Shown here: piece by piece, positions 53,831-64,000 of the stretch
Layout: every line of letters begins with the position of its first letter
Numbering within the stretch: position 1 is the first letter of the stretch
DNA from: [Phialemoniopsis] sp. UDSM-2020
Taxonomy: Eukaryota; Ascomycota; Sordariomycetes; Thyridiales; Thyridiaceae
DNA length: 64,000 nt
Direction of reading: 5' to 3'
NCBI GenBank assembly: GCA_018873225.1
Contig: JAEILZ010000003.1
Span: 3,534,001 to 3,598,000 of the forward strand
Position numbers and translations under genes: made by a program
Notes under the pieces: generated by a model
Seen by the model: the letters and a program-made list of their open reading frames with translations, nothing else
The model's database searches: none
What the model was told of the DNA's origin: nothing

Positions 53831-54962
53831 TTACATCATGCCGCCCATACCGCCCATACCACCCATGCCGCCCATGCCACCACCGGGCATGCCGCCGGGG
53901 CCCTTCTCCTCGGGTGCCTCGACGATGGCGACCTCGGTGGTGCCGAGCAGAGAGGCAACACCGCTGGCGTCAATCAGACCGGTGCGGACGACCTTGAGAG
54001 GGTCGAGGATACCGGCAGCAATCATGTCGACGTACTCGCCCTTGGAGCTGTCGAAGCCCTTGTTGAAGTCGGCGGCATACTCGTCGGTGAGCTTGCCAAC
54101 GATGACGGAGCCTTCGAGACCAGCGTTCTCGACAATGGTGCGGGCGGGGCGGGTGATGGCGTTCTTGACGATGCTAACACCAAGCTGCTGGTCAAAGTTG
54201 GCAGGCTTGACGTTCTTCAGGGCATGGGCCGAGGCCTTGAGCAGGGCAGTACCACCACCGGGCAGGATACCCTCCTCAACGGCGGCACGGGTGGCGTTGA
54301 GGGCATCAACGAAGCGGTCCTTCTTCTCACCGACCTCAACCTCGGACGAGCCGCCGACCTTGATAACGGCAACACCGCCAGACAGCTTGGCGAGACGCTC
54401 CTGGAGCTTCTCCTTCTCGTACTCCGAGGTGGTGGGGTCGTTCATGACGCCGCGGATCTGCTCGCAGCGCTGAGTAATGGCGTCCTTGGATCCCTCACCG
54501 TTCAGGATGATAGTGTCCTCCTTGGTGATGGTGATGGAGCCGGTGGAGCCGAGCATCTCGACGGTGGCCTTCTCCAGCTTGACGTCAAGCTCATCGGTGA
54601 AGACGGTACCGTTGCTGAGAACGGCAAGATCGCCGAGAATGGACTTACGGTTGTCGCCGAAGCCGGGGGCCTTGACAGCGGCAACCTGGAGCTGGCCACG
54701 GAGCTTGTTGAGGATGCAGACGGCAAGAGCCTCGCCCTCAATATCCTCGGCGATGATGACGAGGGGACGGCGGAGCTGGGTCGACATCTCGAGGGCGGGG
54801 ATGATGTCCTGGACGGCAGAGATCTTCTTCTCCGAGAGCAGGAGCAGGGGCTTCTCAAACTCGACCTTCTGGGACTTGGTGTCGGTGATGAAGTAGGGCG
54901 AGACGAAACCGCGGTCAAAGCGCATACCCTCAGTGACCTCGAGCTCGTCGTTCAGGGTCTTG

Positions 54963-54994
<32 letters not shown>

Positions 54995-55154
54995 AACCTT
55001 CTCCATGGCGTTGGCAATCAGCTTGCCGACGTGGGTATCGCTGTTGGCACTGATGGTGGCAACCTGGGCAATCTCCTCGCTGGTGGTGATGTCGCGCTTT
55101 TGGGTCTGGAGGAACTCGACAACGGCATCGACGGCCTGCTGGATACCGCGGCGC

Positions 55155-55189
<35 letters not shown>

Positions 55190-55760
55190 GACGGTCTCGG
55201 AGAAGATGGCGCGAGCCAGGACAGTGGCGGTGGTGGTTCCGTCACCAGCAGTCTCGTTGGTCTTGGAGGCGACGTCCTGGAGGAGCTTGGCACCGAGGTT
55301 CTCGAACTTGTCCTTCAGGGTGATGGCCCTTGCGACGGTAACACCGTCTGTATCCCGTTTGTCAGCAAATGTATAACCGGTGGCCCAGAATGTATCCGAG
55401 AGTGGTTCGCTTACCTTTGGTGATCTTGGGCGAGCCATAGCTTGACTCGATGAGGACGTTGCGACCCTTGGGACCCAGAGTCGTGGCAACGGCCTTGGCC
55501 AGGGTCTCAACACCGGCCAGGAGAGCAGCGCGACCCTCGACACCAAACTTCAGCTCCTGCGCATCACATGATGTTAGCAAACATTTAGGGGCCTCAAGGT
55601 CGCATACAGAGCATCAATGGCGATGCCAGGTACCAATGGATCAACGTACCTTGTGAGCAAAGCGAAGCTGCTGGGACAGACCGGCACCGGGGCGGAACTT
55701 GCTGGCAGCAGCGGAGGAGAGGACCGAGGCCCTCGTGCGGCTCGTCAATGCGCGTTGCAT
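53831..55760 (-). CDS. HSP60: Hsp60, mitochondrial chaperonin
   Basis: Three exons, complement(join(53831..55347,55415..55556,55650..55760)), give 589 aa; introns 67 and 93 bp. Exon 1 encodes a 37-residue Arg/Ser/Ala-rich presequence ending QLRFAHK. The GroEL fold is complete: [33 protein letters not shown], the ATP motif [24 protein letters not shown], the class I chaperonin signature [13 protein letters not shown], and a C-terminal (GGM)n tail. It folds imported proteins in the matrix with Hsp10. Codon use is strongly biased to C/G-ending codons as in highly expressed genes, which creates a long antisense frame (54224-55423) with no coding value. I did not find a clean heat-shock element upstream. 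Confidence 0.97.
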
Positions 55761-57152
55761 TTTGTGAGGTGTGTGTGTATGGGAGGAGAAAGGAAGCAAA
55801 CAAACGACAGTAGATTACAAGAACTCGTCGAAACCTCCAAGGGACGACAAGTGCGCTTGGATGGTGAAAAGGAGAATGGGCGTGGGAGATTGGGGAGGAA
55901 GAGGCTTGAATGGATGACCAAGGAGAAAAGTTTCGCAAAGGAGAAGACGGCGATTTGGAGAAGCTCTTCGGCGTAGAAAAATTGTCTGGCCCGGTTGCTG
56001 TTTCCCCCAGTCAGACCCGGAAGCTCGAGTGGCACTAGGCTGGTTCGGGCATGGCGCTGCTTCCGAATACTTTCCACCCATTTCCAAGGTTCTGTGGGGA
56101 ATTATTCTAACTGGTTCGCTGTACCGCGCTGCTCTTCCTCGGCAATCCAAGGCTTGCAAAGGCCCAGACAGCACCAGGGCCAGAGGACTCTGTTAATGTA
56201 AGGTAGCCAATGGCAGGCAGTCTAATTGGGCGAAACTCCACCTCTCTCTTGACCTCACCTCTTGTTCATGCACCCAGAAGGGGGATCAAAGGAGGGCCAA
56301 ATGGATGCACAGAGCTGTAGATATGTCAATTCCTGCTCGCAAAGAAGCGCGGATATCTATAGAAGTTCTAGAGACAAAGAGCACGCCTTCTTCGAAGACG
56401 GAAAGCTAAAGGCACAGGGTATCTAGTCCCCCCATTTTCCCTGCCCCCCTGAACCCCTGAATCCTCCAACTCCTGTTGCTTTCTTCAGCCAGAGAAAGCT
56501 CAGCGCAAATGACCGCAAAACGCCGTCCATTGTTCCTCTTCCCTCGTCCCTTATTCTCAAGTGACACTAGAGAGGAACGATCATGAAAAATTGGTACTGT
56601 ACAGATGGCGACTGTCAAGCACATGGCAAACTAGTGCCAGAGCTCGTCGCTGATGAATGAAGCTCGATGAAGCTTTGCTGAAGCGCGTCAAGTGAGCCAC
56701 GGACCCCTCGTCGAGGTGAGCTTCGAGGGGGGAAAGTGCTGGAAATAAATGCGAAAAGAGACTGAACGGCAATACCATGTAAAGGTACTGATGCAAGAAG
56801 GGACCGTCGATCATCAAAATCGAACGGCCGAAGAATACGCTGGTGAAGAGCGAATCAAGAAAGGTGGCCAGGCCACACTGCCGAGATACAGTTGGTATCC
56901 CGTCTTTGTCCAAGTCGCTAAAGAAGAAATGCTTGGATCTTCCTTCCATCATCAGGTTTGCGGGAGTCAGGTCAAGAAACCAAAACTCTGAGCCCTTCCA
57001 TGATGCATGAAGATCCAAGATGCAAAATGCAAGATCTGAGATGCAAAAACGCAGTAGAAAAGCAACGACTTAGTCGCACAACGTCGAGACAATCGGTCAC
57101 CAAGTCGACAAGAGGTGGCCAGTGCTTCGGTACGTGCTGCTCAAATTGCAGT
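55761..57152. other. Intergenic, HSP60 promoter
   Basis: About 1.4 kb between tandem minus-strand genes. It includes short imperfect direct repeats of AAGATGCAAAATGC type near 57015-57055. No gene is supported. Confidence 0.5.
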
Positions 57153-59308
57153 CTAGGCACGAGGTCCGTAGCCAAACTGTGGCAAAAGGCGTCAGTCAAA
57201 TCACGCAGTCACGATCGGCCCTCATATGCCGTTCTCTAGGACTGCTTACCGGTTGAGCAACAGTCTGAGTCGAGATAGAGGGAAGATCATCCTCGTCGTC
57301 ATCATCCGCGTCTCGCGCATATCCCATCGTATCATAGAGGTAAGAAGATACGTCTTCAGACGAGTTGAGCTGGCCCGGCTGGATGCAGTCAAAACTTCCA
57401 TCGGTATTGTTCAGCTGCTGAGAGGGGAGCATGCCGTAACCATAGGGATGCGGGTTCATTAGTCCCGGGTAAAATCTCTGAGACATAGCTGCATCGAAAG
57501 GCGTGGGAATAGAACCCATCTGGGGGGTCTGAGAAAGAGCAGACATCTGAGAGGTCTGCGGGTACTGAGTAGTAGGGAAGTACTGAGCCAGGGTGGGGAG
57601 CTGAGTGACGAAGGGCGACTGAGGAACCTGCGAGGCTTGCCGGGCCATCGGAGTGCGAGATGCCTGAGGGGAGAGCGAGTATTGAGAGGTGTGCGGCGAC
57701 TGAGAGTACTGAACCTGCTGGGCATGCTGGCCGTACTGAGTCTTCTCGGAGGCCTGGGCATTCTGAGCCGTCGGGGAGGCTGAAGCACGCAGGGAGCCTT
57801 GGGCACTCGGGGTGCGGTGAGGAGCGAGAGGAGCCTGAATGCAGCCACCCGTTCCAGGAGATGATGCCTCGAACTTGACTGCCGGGTCCTCCTGATCGAC
57901 TGCATCGATACCGACCGAACTATGCTGAGAGCCGCCAGCAGAACCATCAAAGTCGTTCTCGCCGTCAGCATCTTCGTAGCCATCACCGCTGTGGGACGAA
58001 CCAGAGGCAGAGTTGCCATTGGCGCCAGAACCGCCCTCGTCACTGTCATCGTAATTGGCCTAGTGTGCAATTAGCTGAGACGTCCACACGACCGAGTGAG
58101 CGCGAAACTACTGACCTGAGTCGAAGATGCGTACGACGGCGGGTAGCCCTCACCGTCCTCGGATCCAGAGTCATCCTGGCTGCTCTGGTCGGAGTCGGCA
58201 TCGGCCATCTCCTGGTCCTCCTCGTCAGAGGGAGTAGGATCGCGGTAGCTGAAGTTAGACTTGGGACCACGCGACGATCGGCGGCGACTGGCCGTAACAT
58301 CGACTGCATCGGGATCATAATCCGCATCTCCGTCGAGATCAGTAGGATCAGGAGACTCGGTCTTGATGACAGTCTTGGCCCTGGACTTGGTCGCCTTCTT
58401 CTTGGGGGTCTTGGAGCTGGTGCCCTTGACACCATCACTGCCCTGGCTCTCACGCTTGGCAGAGTCCACAACCTTGACATCATCGTACGCGTCAGGGATG
58501 TTGAATCGGCGGTCATCCATGGGCTCGGAAAAGGTGACCGAACGGGTGGTGACACAGTCGGAGCCGTCGAGGTTGGAACGAACGTAACCACGAATGAGAG
58601 GATCGACCTTGACGCGCGAGCCAGGCTTCTGGCAGATAGGGGGCACAAGGTGGCCCTCCGCAACGAGGTGGCCGCGTAGACGGTTCATGTGCTGAAGAAC
58701 AGCGCCGCCCGACGATCCGGGGTGGAGTCGATGGGCGATGGCATCCCAGGGCAACTCGATCTTGTGTCGAGAGCACTCGTACTGAATGTGCAGCAGGAGC
58801 TTCTCTGCCATGCGAGGACCTGGAGGGAACAAGTATTGTCAGCTTGAGTTTGCATATACGTAGAATGTATTGAACAGTATGACTTGTCCAGTCTGATCAT
58901 GAAAGGACGACAATCAATGACAGTGGATGAATCATTGTCTCGCATTTTTCTTCGAATGCGATTGCAGCAGAGGGATCGGAGTGAATGTGGCTTGGTTGGC
59001 TGCCTTTTTCGCCGTTGTTCAAAGAAGGAAGGAGACATATGGAAGAACAACGAGGAAAACTTACGAGTCCAGGTAATCAAGTTCCGGCCTTCCTGACGAC
59101 CATTGCGACCACGTTCCTCGGGGAGAGGAGGGATGTGCGTATGGTTCCAGGACTTGGGTGCAGCGCCCTTCTTGCGGCTAGGCGTCTTGGGAGTGGTGGG
59201 AGTCTTCGGGCTTCCTTGAGCCGGAGCAACAGAGGCAGAGCGGGCGCTCTGCTCATGGCGCTCGAGAGCAGTCTTGGAAGAGCCTTGAGGCTTCTTGGCG
59301 GGAGCCAT
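57153..59308 (-). CDS. Fungal nuclear protein with HTH-like N-terminal domain
   Basis: Four exons, complement(join(57153..57176,57250..58059,58116..58819,59065..59308)), give 593 aa; introns 73, 56 and 245 bp. The last exon is 24 nt (FGYGPRA); without that splice the frame instead runs to a stop at 57196, so the end is provisional. Residues ~1-50 are basic and Pro/Ser-rich. A predicted helical domain lies at ~85-130 (MAEKLLLHIQYECSRHKIEL, AIAHRLHPGSSGGAVLQHMN), resembling a small Myb/HTH fold. After it come basic KTPKKKATKSR clusters, acidic runs, and a Gln/Ser/Pro-rich C-terminal half typical of activation domains. I know of no characterised name. A transcription factor is the likely role. 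Confidence 0.65.
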
Positions 59309-61689
59309 GGTCAAGATGCTTGGTGGATAGTAAAGGAAGAGTTCTATCACTTTCGAAGGTGATAAAATGCGATGTAGACCTTGGCTATCTTCAGCAGCCT
59401 TCGAGCGAAACTAGTCAAATCCTCAAGCCTTGCTAGCCGGTTCTCTATTCTCCAGTCAGCTGGATGATCAAAGTAAATTTGACACACATGTAGTGTGACT
59501 GCTATATCGCGGCGAAATATCCGTTCGCAAGAAAAGACCCAGGCAGTAAGTGCCAAAAAGAGAGAAAAGAAAAAGAGAGGGAGCAACCAGTGGATTGAGG
59601 CTGGGTTGGTGCTACCATGGTGGAAGAGAACGGGGAGCCATGACTGAGAAATAGATCTTGGGATTGGGTAATGAAGCATCGCATGACTTACCTGGAAGAC
59701 TAAAGTCCAGTGAGGCGGACAAGATCAAAGACTGGATCCCGAGGAGGAAGTCGAGATGTCAGGGTGAGAAGACAAGATGACGGCAACAAGGTCGCAAAGA
59801 GGGAATGTCTGTGGTATTTGTCCTTGACGACTCAAAGCTCAAGGTGCTTGGCAGCGCCCGATGTCAAGAGCAGCAATGACTGAACAAAGACAACGAAGAA
59901 TAAGAGTAAGGACTAGCGGACTCGGAGGAGAAGTCGATGAAGGTAAGAAGTAAAGCGGGAAGATGAAAAGAAGCCTTGCGAGATGCAATGGGGACTGGCC
60001 AGTCTGATCTGGTGATGGTTGATAGAGCAGACAGGAGAAGCGGGTCCGGTTCCTTCTGGCAGAAGCAAGGACCTGCCTTTCTTGGAGAAGTCAAGGATCA
60101 AGACTCGATGAGACTCGGAGCAGCTTCTTCAGGAAATCACAGGCCTTTGAAGAATGAAGATGAGGACAAAAAATGATGGAATCAAGAGTGGAGATGGGAG
60201 CGGGTGAGGATGGAGATGGGTGTTGTTGGTGTGGAGGTTGGCAGAAAGGAAAGGCAGAAAAGGAGTCCACCTTAGATAGCTAAGATAACAACGACTGCCA
60301 GCTTCACAAGGATGGTGCGCAGGGAGTGGCAAATTCCCAGCCTCTTTGTGGGGAGGGCAGGGCTTAGGGTAGGGCTGGGGGAGGGTGACTGGCAAGGTGA
60401 GGTGTAGACTCACATCCAGTCGCGACTTGGACGCGTTGTCAGGAGCAGGAAGGGGGTGGCTGGGAGTCTGGATGTAAACAACCTCCCCCAGACAGGAGGT
60501 CCAGGGCCTCCTCTAGTCCCATCACGCCTATAACTACACTGTGATGGTAGGGTAGCCTTGTCCTGGCCACAGGGCCGCCACTCCATTATTGCGAACCGCC
60601 TGGAGCCTGGAGCCGTTGACCGGGTAGCCAGGCTGTTACAATGGAGCATAGCATTTACTTGGACTTCCGCCATCGGGCCTCGATAAGCTGAGACTTACTG
60701 TTGGAGTCAAGACTCTCTGACCTTGGCTCACATACAGCCTTGCTAGGCTGTTTCCCTCTCCCCAAGTTGACCGGCAGGTGTTGATCTATATGCGAATCCA
60801 GAGTAGCAAGATACTATGGTAAATCCCACCCAATGTAGCTACTCCCAATTGCTCATCCAATCTACATCTGCGGAAGGACACATTCATCAATGACCACAAA
60901 GCTGGTATGTTCAAGATCAATCTCATTGACCTGACACATCCACGTCCTCAAATAGGGCTTGCTTTGAGACCTTAATGAAAGCAGCTGGCGAACAAATTTC
61001 CTGCATTAAATCATCACTAAGCCGGCATGCCTGACCAGCTGATGTTGCTCTGCTGCTACGGACGGCGAGCTCTGAGGTATTGGGTCGTGGGGTTTTCGGC
61101 AGATTATTTTTGGTGGCCGCAGATATAGAAATACGAACAGTCTTCATGTCACTCATCTAGTCGTCATGTTCTGCGACATAATTATGCTGGTTGAGCGAAG
61201 TTGGCTTGGATTGCAACACTGAGCACGTTTCTCAACTTTATAGTCCGCTTACTAGTCATGTGGGTGGTTGCTTATACAGTCCGGCTTCCCATGGGACCGA
61301 ATAATTTACACAAAGACGACCTCATATTGGAGTTCGGGTGAAAGCAGATTATGCCAGACAATACGCACAGTAGCAAGCATATCACCATGTGTTCGTGTAA
61401 TTCTAGAAGGATATCTTTGTCTGCATCGATTCTTAGGGGCTACCTATTGTACCAGCCTTGGTTGAACCATCGCAAGTACCTATTCCGTTCAATAACCCGA
61501 TCCTGCATTGCAATCAAAGTGATTGAAAGGTCGAAGAAAACTCCACGCAGTGTAACTCATACTCCATTCCCATGTCCCGGATGAGTGTGTAAATAATGCA
61601 GGTAAGAAATATCAGAGCCAATCTTGAGGTCATGTTAGTGGCGAGACGCAAGAGGGGCTCTCCAAGTAGACATACCTCAACGCTGCATC
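59309..61689. other. Long intergenic region, leader of the HTH-like gene
   Basis: About 2.4 kb. It contains a near-perfect 20-bp palindrome (59345-59364) just before the HTH-like gene and a consensus minus-strand donor (GTAAGT, 59692-59687) that may mark a 5' UTR intron. Long regulatory leaders are common for fungal regulators. No protein or RNA gene is supported. Confidence 0.5.
59345..59364. promoter_or_regulatory. Near-perfect 20-bp palindrome before the HTH-like gene
   Basis: TATCACTTTCGAAGGTGATA matches its reverse complement at 18 of 20 positions. It starts 37 bp upstream of the ATG at 59308, so it may be a dimer operator in the DNA or a hairpin in the leader. Confidence 0.4.
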
Positions 61690-62822
61690 TCAAGATGCCT
61701 TCCACTGGTTCTCCGTCTGTGGTACGACGTGATAGCACGGGTAGACGGACGGCTGTCGGGGATTGTACCAGTCAACGACAGGTGGAAGCGCATAGCCCGG
61801 GAAGGGCTCAGATGGCGTCGTCGTCGTCCTCAAAGTCATCGTCGGCTGCGCAATAGGAAATCCATAGTTAGTATGGTATTCGTAGGAGTGCGGCAACATG
61901 GTCTGCGGCGGTGGGGTCGGCTGCTGGGTGCCCGGCAGGGGAGTCTGGATGTTAGAGCCAGACGCGGCTTGGGGGGCGGCGGCAGCATCGTCTGCGGGAG
62001 GGTTTCTTTGTGTTTCGTAAACAAGGAGAACATCGTCGTCCGCATCGTCGCTGGTGGCCTGGCCGCCATTCTCTTTGTTCGGTGCTGAAGTGGGCGAAGC
62101 AATGGAAGACGTCTCCAGAGGTGCCAAAGCCGCCCCCGCCGCCGATGACAGGGCAGGGTAGGGCCTGTAGTCGGGGATATTCACGAGCGAGGATGAAGAC
62201 ACACCATTAAGCTGACCACCAGCGGACTTGGCCTCGGCCTTGACGCCCTTCTCGACCTTGAAGTCCTCCTCATCATCCTCCGGAGCGGTGATCTTCTCAT
62301 CAGGAGTAACCGCGGCGGCGGTGTTGGGACCGGTCTTGCGCTTCTTGCGAGAAGAGTTGGGAGCAGGGGTGCTTGGGGCCGAGGCTGGGGTGGAGCGCGT
62401 GCCGCCTCCACCTCCGGCTCCGGAACCAGCGATGCCGTGAGCTTTCATGAGTCGCTCGTAGCGCTTGGCGCTGTCTCGCAGAAATGTATCAGCTTTGTGT
62501 CATGAGCTGAAGCAGCCAGGATCATGTCGGGCGACCACTATCGCACGAGGAATAGAGTGCGCTTTGAGTCGGATCGAGAAATATTGACTTCAACACGCGA
62601 AAGAGTAGAAGAAAATAGTGAAGACTTACGCGGCGCCCTTGGAGACGATGCTGAGCTCATCAGCAACACCCTGGAAATCAATCTGAGACCTAGGGTCAGT
62701 AAATGCAAAGACGCCAACCCATCTCAGGGCTTCTCGTCAGCGGTACACACCTTTCCAGGAGCCGTGGTGTTCCGGATGCACGAGATCAGGAACTTAAATT
62801 GGCTCTCGATATTCTGGGACAT
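61690..62822 (-). CDS. Myb-like DNA-binding domain protein (filamentous-fungal type)
   Basis: Three exons, complement(join(61690..62470,62630..62682,62751..62822)), give 301 aa; introns 159 and 68 bp. The only folded domain is N-terminal, residues ~8-52: FKFLISCIRNTTAPGK, then IDFQGVADELSIVSKGAAA and KRYERLMKAHG, matching the small Myb-like domain common in filamentous ascomycete regulators. It is spread over all three exons. The remainder is low-complexity: a Gly run, a basic SSRKKRKTG nuclear signal near residue 80, acidic and Ser/Ala-rich linkers, and a Pro/Tyr-rich C-terminus (VDWYNPRQPSVYPCYHVVP). A nuclear regulator is likely; targets unknown. Confidence 0.75.
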
Positions 62823-64000
62823 CTTGGCTGTTGTTTCTTCGACGGAACGGAGATGTAGATCTGTGCGAGTGACAGGATTGTCAGCGCGAGGGTTGGAAGC
62901 AGCGGATAGGATGTTTGGGCAATGCGATGTAAAAAAAAATACACAGCCGCAGTAAAGATGAGAACCGCGGAGAGCTGGTTACTTACAGTGGTGACAGGTG
63001 AAGTTCGAGAGACTGAGAGAACGGGAATGAGGAACGGAAGGGAATGTGGAGGTTCGACTGAGGGGTGAGAAGATTCAGTGAATACTTGAGGAAAACGGAA
63101 GGTGGAGAGAAAATAAAAGGCAACAGAAGAGCCGAGCCTAATGATTAGAAGATCTAATGGGGTCAGTGCTCTAGGTCCAGATGTTGCGAGAGCTGTTGGG
63201 TACGTGACTGGTACAGAACAAATGAAGCTATTGGCCAATGTGTTGATGATTTCTGGCTACGTGTGCAGGCCAACTGATCGACCAAAATGATCAAGCAAAA
63301 AGACTGATCTTGTCTGGAGAAGCTAATGTAGAAGCTTGTAGACAAGCCAGAGGCGAATTATATCCCTGTATTATGGATAGCAGGAAGGTGTCATATGCTG
63401 AGGAGCAGACAACCAAGGGCATTTGCTTGTTCTTGTCCAGAGGAGGTCTTTCAGAAATTGTTGCGAACCTGGTGATGCATACAAAGATCTAAAGCCAGAC
63501 CATGTCTGGTGCTTACATTCCATATAGTCTCCGACTTGACTACCTGTGTCTTCACAGCCTTTCTTGGTGAAAGGTCTTTAAGACTTCTGGAATCTCAAAG
63601 AAAGACTAAGTTCAAGCAATCCCTTGGTCAATCTTGTCTTCCAATGGGGATGAAGCCGGCAGGGACACGACAAACGTAGCGGCATAATTTCCAGATGAGT
63701 ACACAGTGCAAGGATGGCCCTCCATGCAGGGGGGGTGAATATAGTTCAATATATAGGGTACAGGTATCGAGCGAAACTCATAGTATGCGACAAATCATGG
63801 ATCCGAAGTCCCAACACATCATAGAAGATAAGAAACATCATTGGTTCATTTTCACAAAATTTGAAGATCAGGGTTTACGTGGCAAAAGCTTCGAGGTTAA
63901 AACAATGATTGCACGTTGCACGAGGAGCGGAGACGAAGACGAGGCTGCGGATCAACATTGGGGTAATCATCGTGTCAATTTTATCTAGACTAGTAAGCCC
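62823..64000. other. Right-end intergenic region
   Basis: About 1.2 kb to the window edge: promoter of the Myb-like gene, then sequence with no supported gene. A gene beginning beyond the edge could use the last few hundred bases. Confidence 0.5.

Noticed and set aside
54224..55423. 399-codon open frame on the plus strand opposite HSP60
   Set aside because: It mirrors the strongly biased codons of HSP60; its product is repetitive Leu/Gly/Asp without family features.
55761..56200. Heat-shock elements upstream of HSP60
   Set aside because: Several GAA and TTC triplets occur, but none has the 5-bp phasing of a true element.
62786..63238. 150-codon frame with hydrophobic stretches upstream of the Myb-like gene
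   Set aside because: It overlaps the Myb-like exon 1 in another frame and has no recognisable domain or good start context.
1..64000. CRISPR arrays, tRNA or rRNA genes, transposons, secondary-metabolite cluster
   Set aside because: No regular spaced repeats, no convincing tRNA box pair, no transposase or terminal repeats, and no synthase genes were seen by eye; a tRNAscan or repeat search would settle small cases.

Overview
The window is nuclear chromosomal DNA from a filamentous ascomycete. The evidence is the short introns (mostly 52-110 bp) with GTANGT-type donors and CTAAC/CTGAC branch sites, the compact alternating gene order, and proteins closest in character to Sordariomycetes (Neurospora/Fusarium/Trichoderma-like NDUFS1, cofilin, Hsp60, Byr4, XRCC4). 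Hypocreales is my best guess, but the order is not settled by sequence alone. I see no transposon, rRNA, tRNA, CRISPR array, biosynthetic cluster or sign of recent transfer. It reads as a conserved core region.

Layout, left to right: AT-hook protein (partial, -); GA4-desaturase/CmcJ-like oxidoreductase (+); Sds3/Dep1-like deacetylase-complex subunit (-); LSM1 (+); secreted six-hairpin glycosidase (-); MOB1 (+); ATP synthase OSCP (+); YMR196W/GH63-like glucosidase (-); mitochondrial PP2C phosphatase PTC5 (-); KPWE-motif PEX39-like protein (+); complex I 75/78-kDa subunit (-); unknown 220-aa protein (-); ACBD/ATG37 (-); RNase III (-); mitoribosomal mS33 (+); PUF RNA-binding protein (+); SelO/Fmp40 AMPylase (-); aldo-keto reductase (+); XRCC4 (-); BYR4 (+); GET5-like ubiquitin-like protein (+); cofilin (-); HSP60 (-); two fungal DNA-binding-type proteins (-, -).

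Several genes share themes, although they are not operons. Mitochondrial function: OSCP, PTC5, NDUFS1, mS33, SelO and HSP60. Peroxisomes: PEX39-like and ATG37, about 5 kb apart. Septation signalling: MOB1 (NDR-kinase coactivator) and BYR4 (Spg1 GAP scaffold) act in one pathway. RNA fate: LSM1, RNase III and PUF. Gene pairs are mainly divergent or convergent.

I resolved exon structures by hand from splice consensus and reading phase. Every spliced model given as complete sums to a multiple of three. The most notable items are a predicted 3-nt micro-exon in the YMR196W-like gene, a cofilin gene whose first coding exon is only ATG followed by an 11-nt exon, a 15-nt exon in the complex I gene, a PUF protein whose base-reading residues spell a UGUAAAU-type site, the KPWE protein, two neighbouring genes with similar predicted helical DNA-binding domains, and several perfect inverted repeats in promoters or 3' regions. 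I did not find a clearly new multi-gene system.
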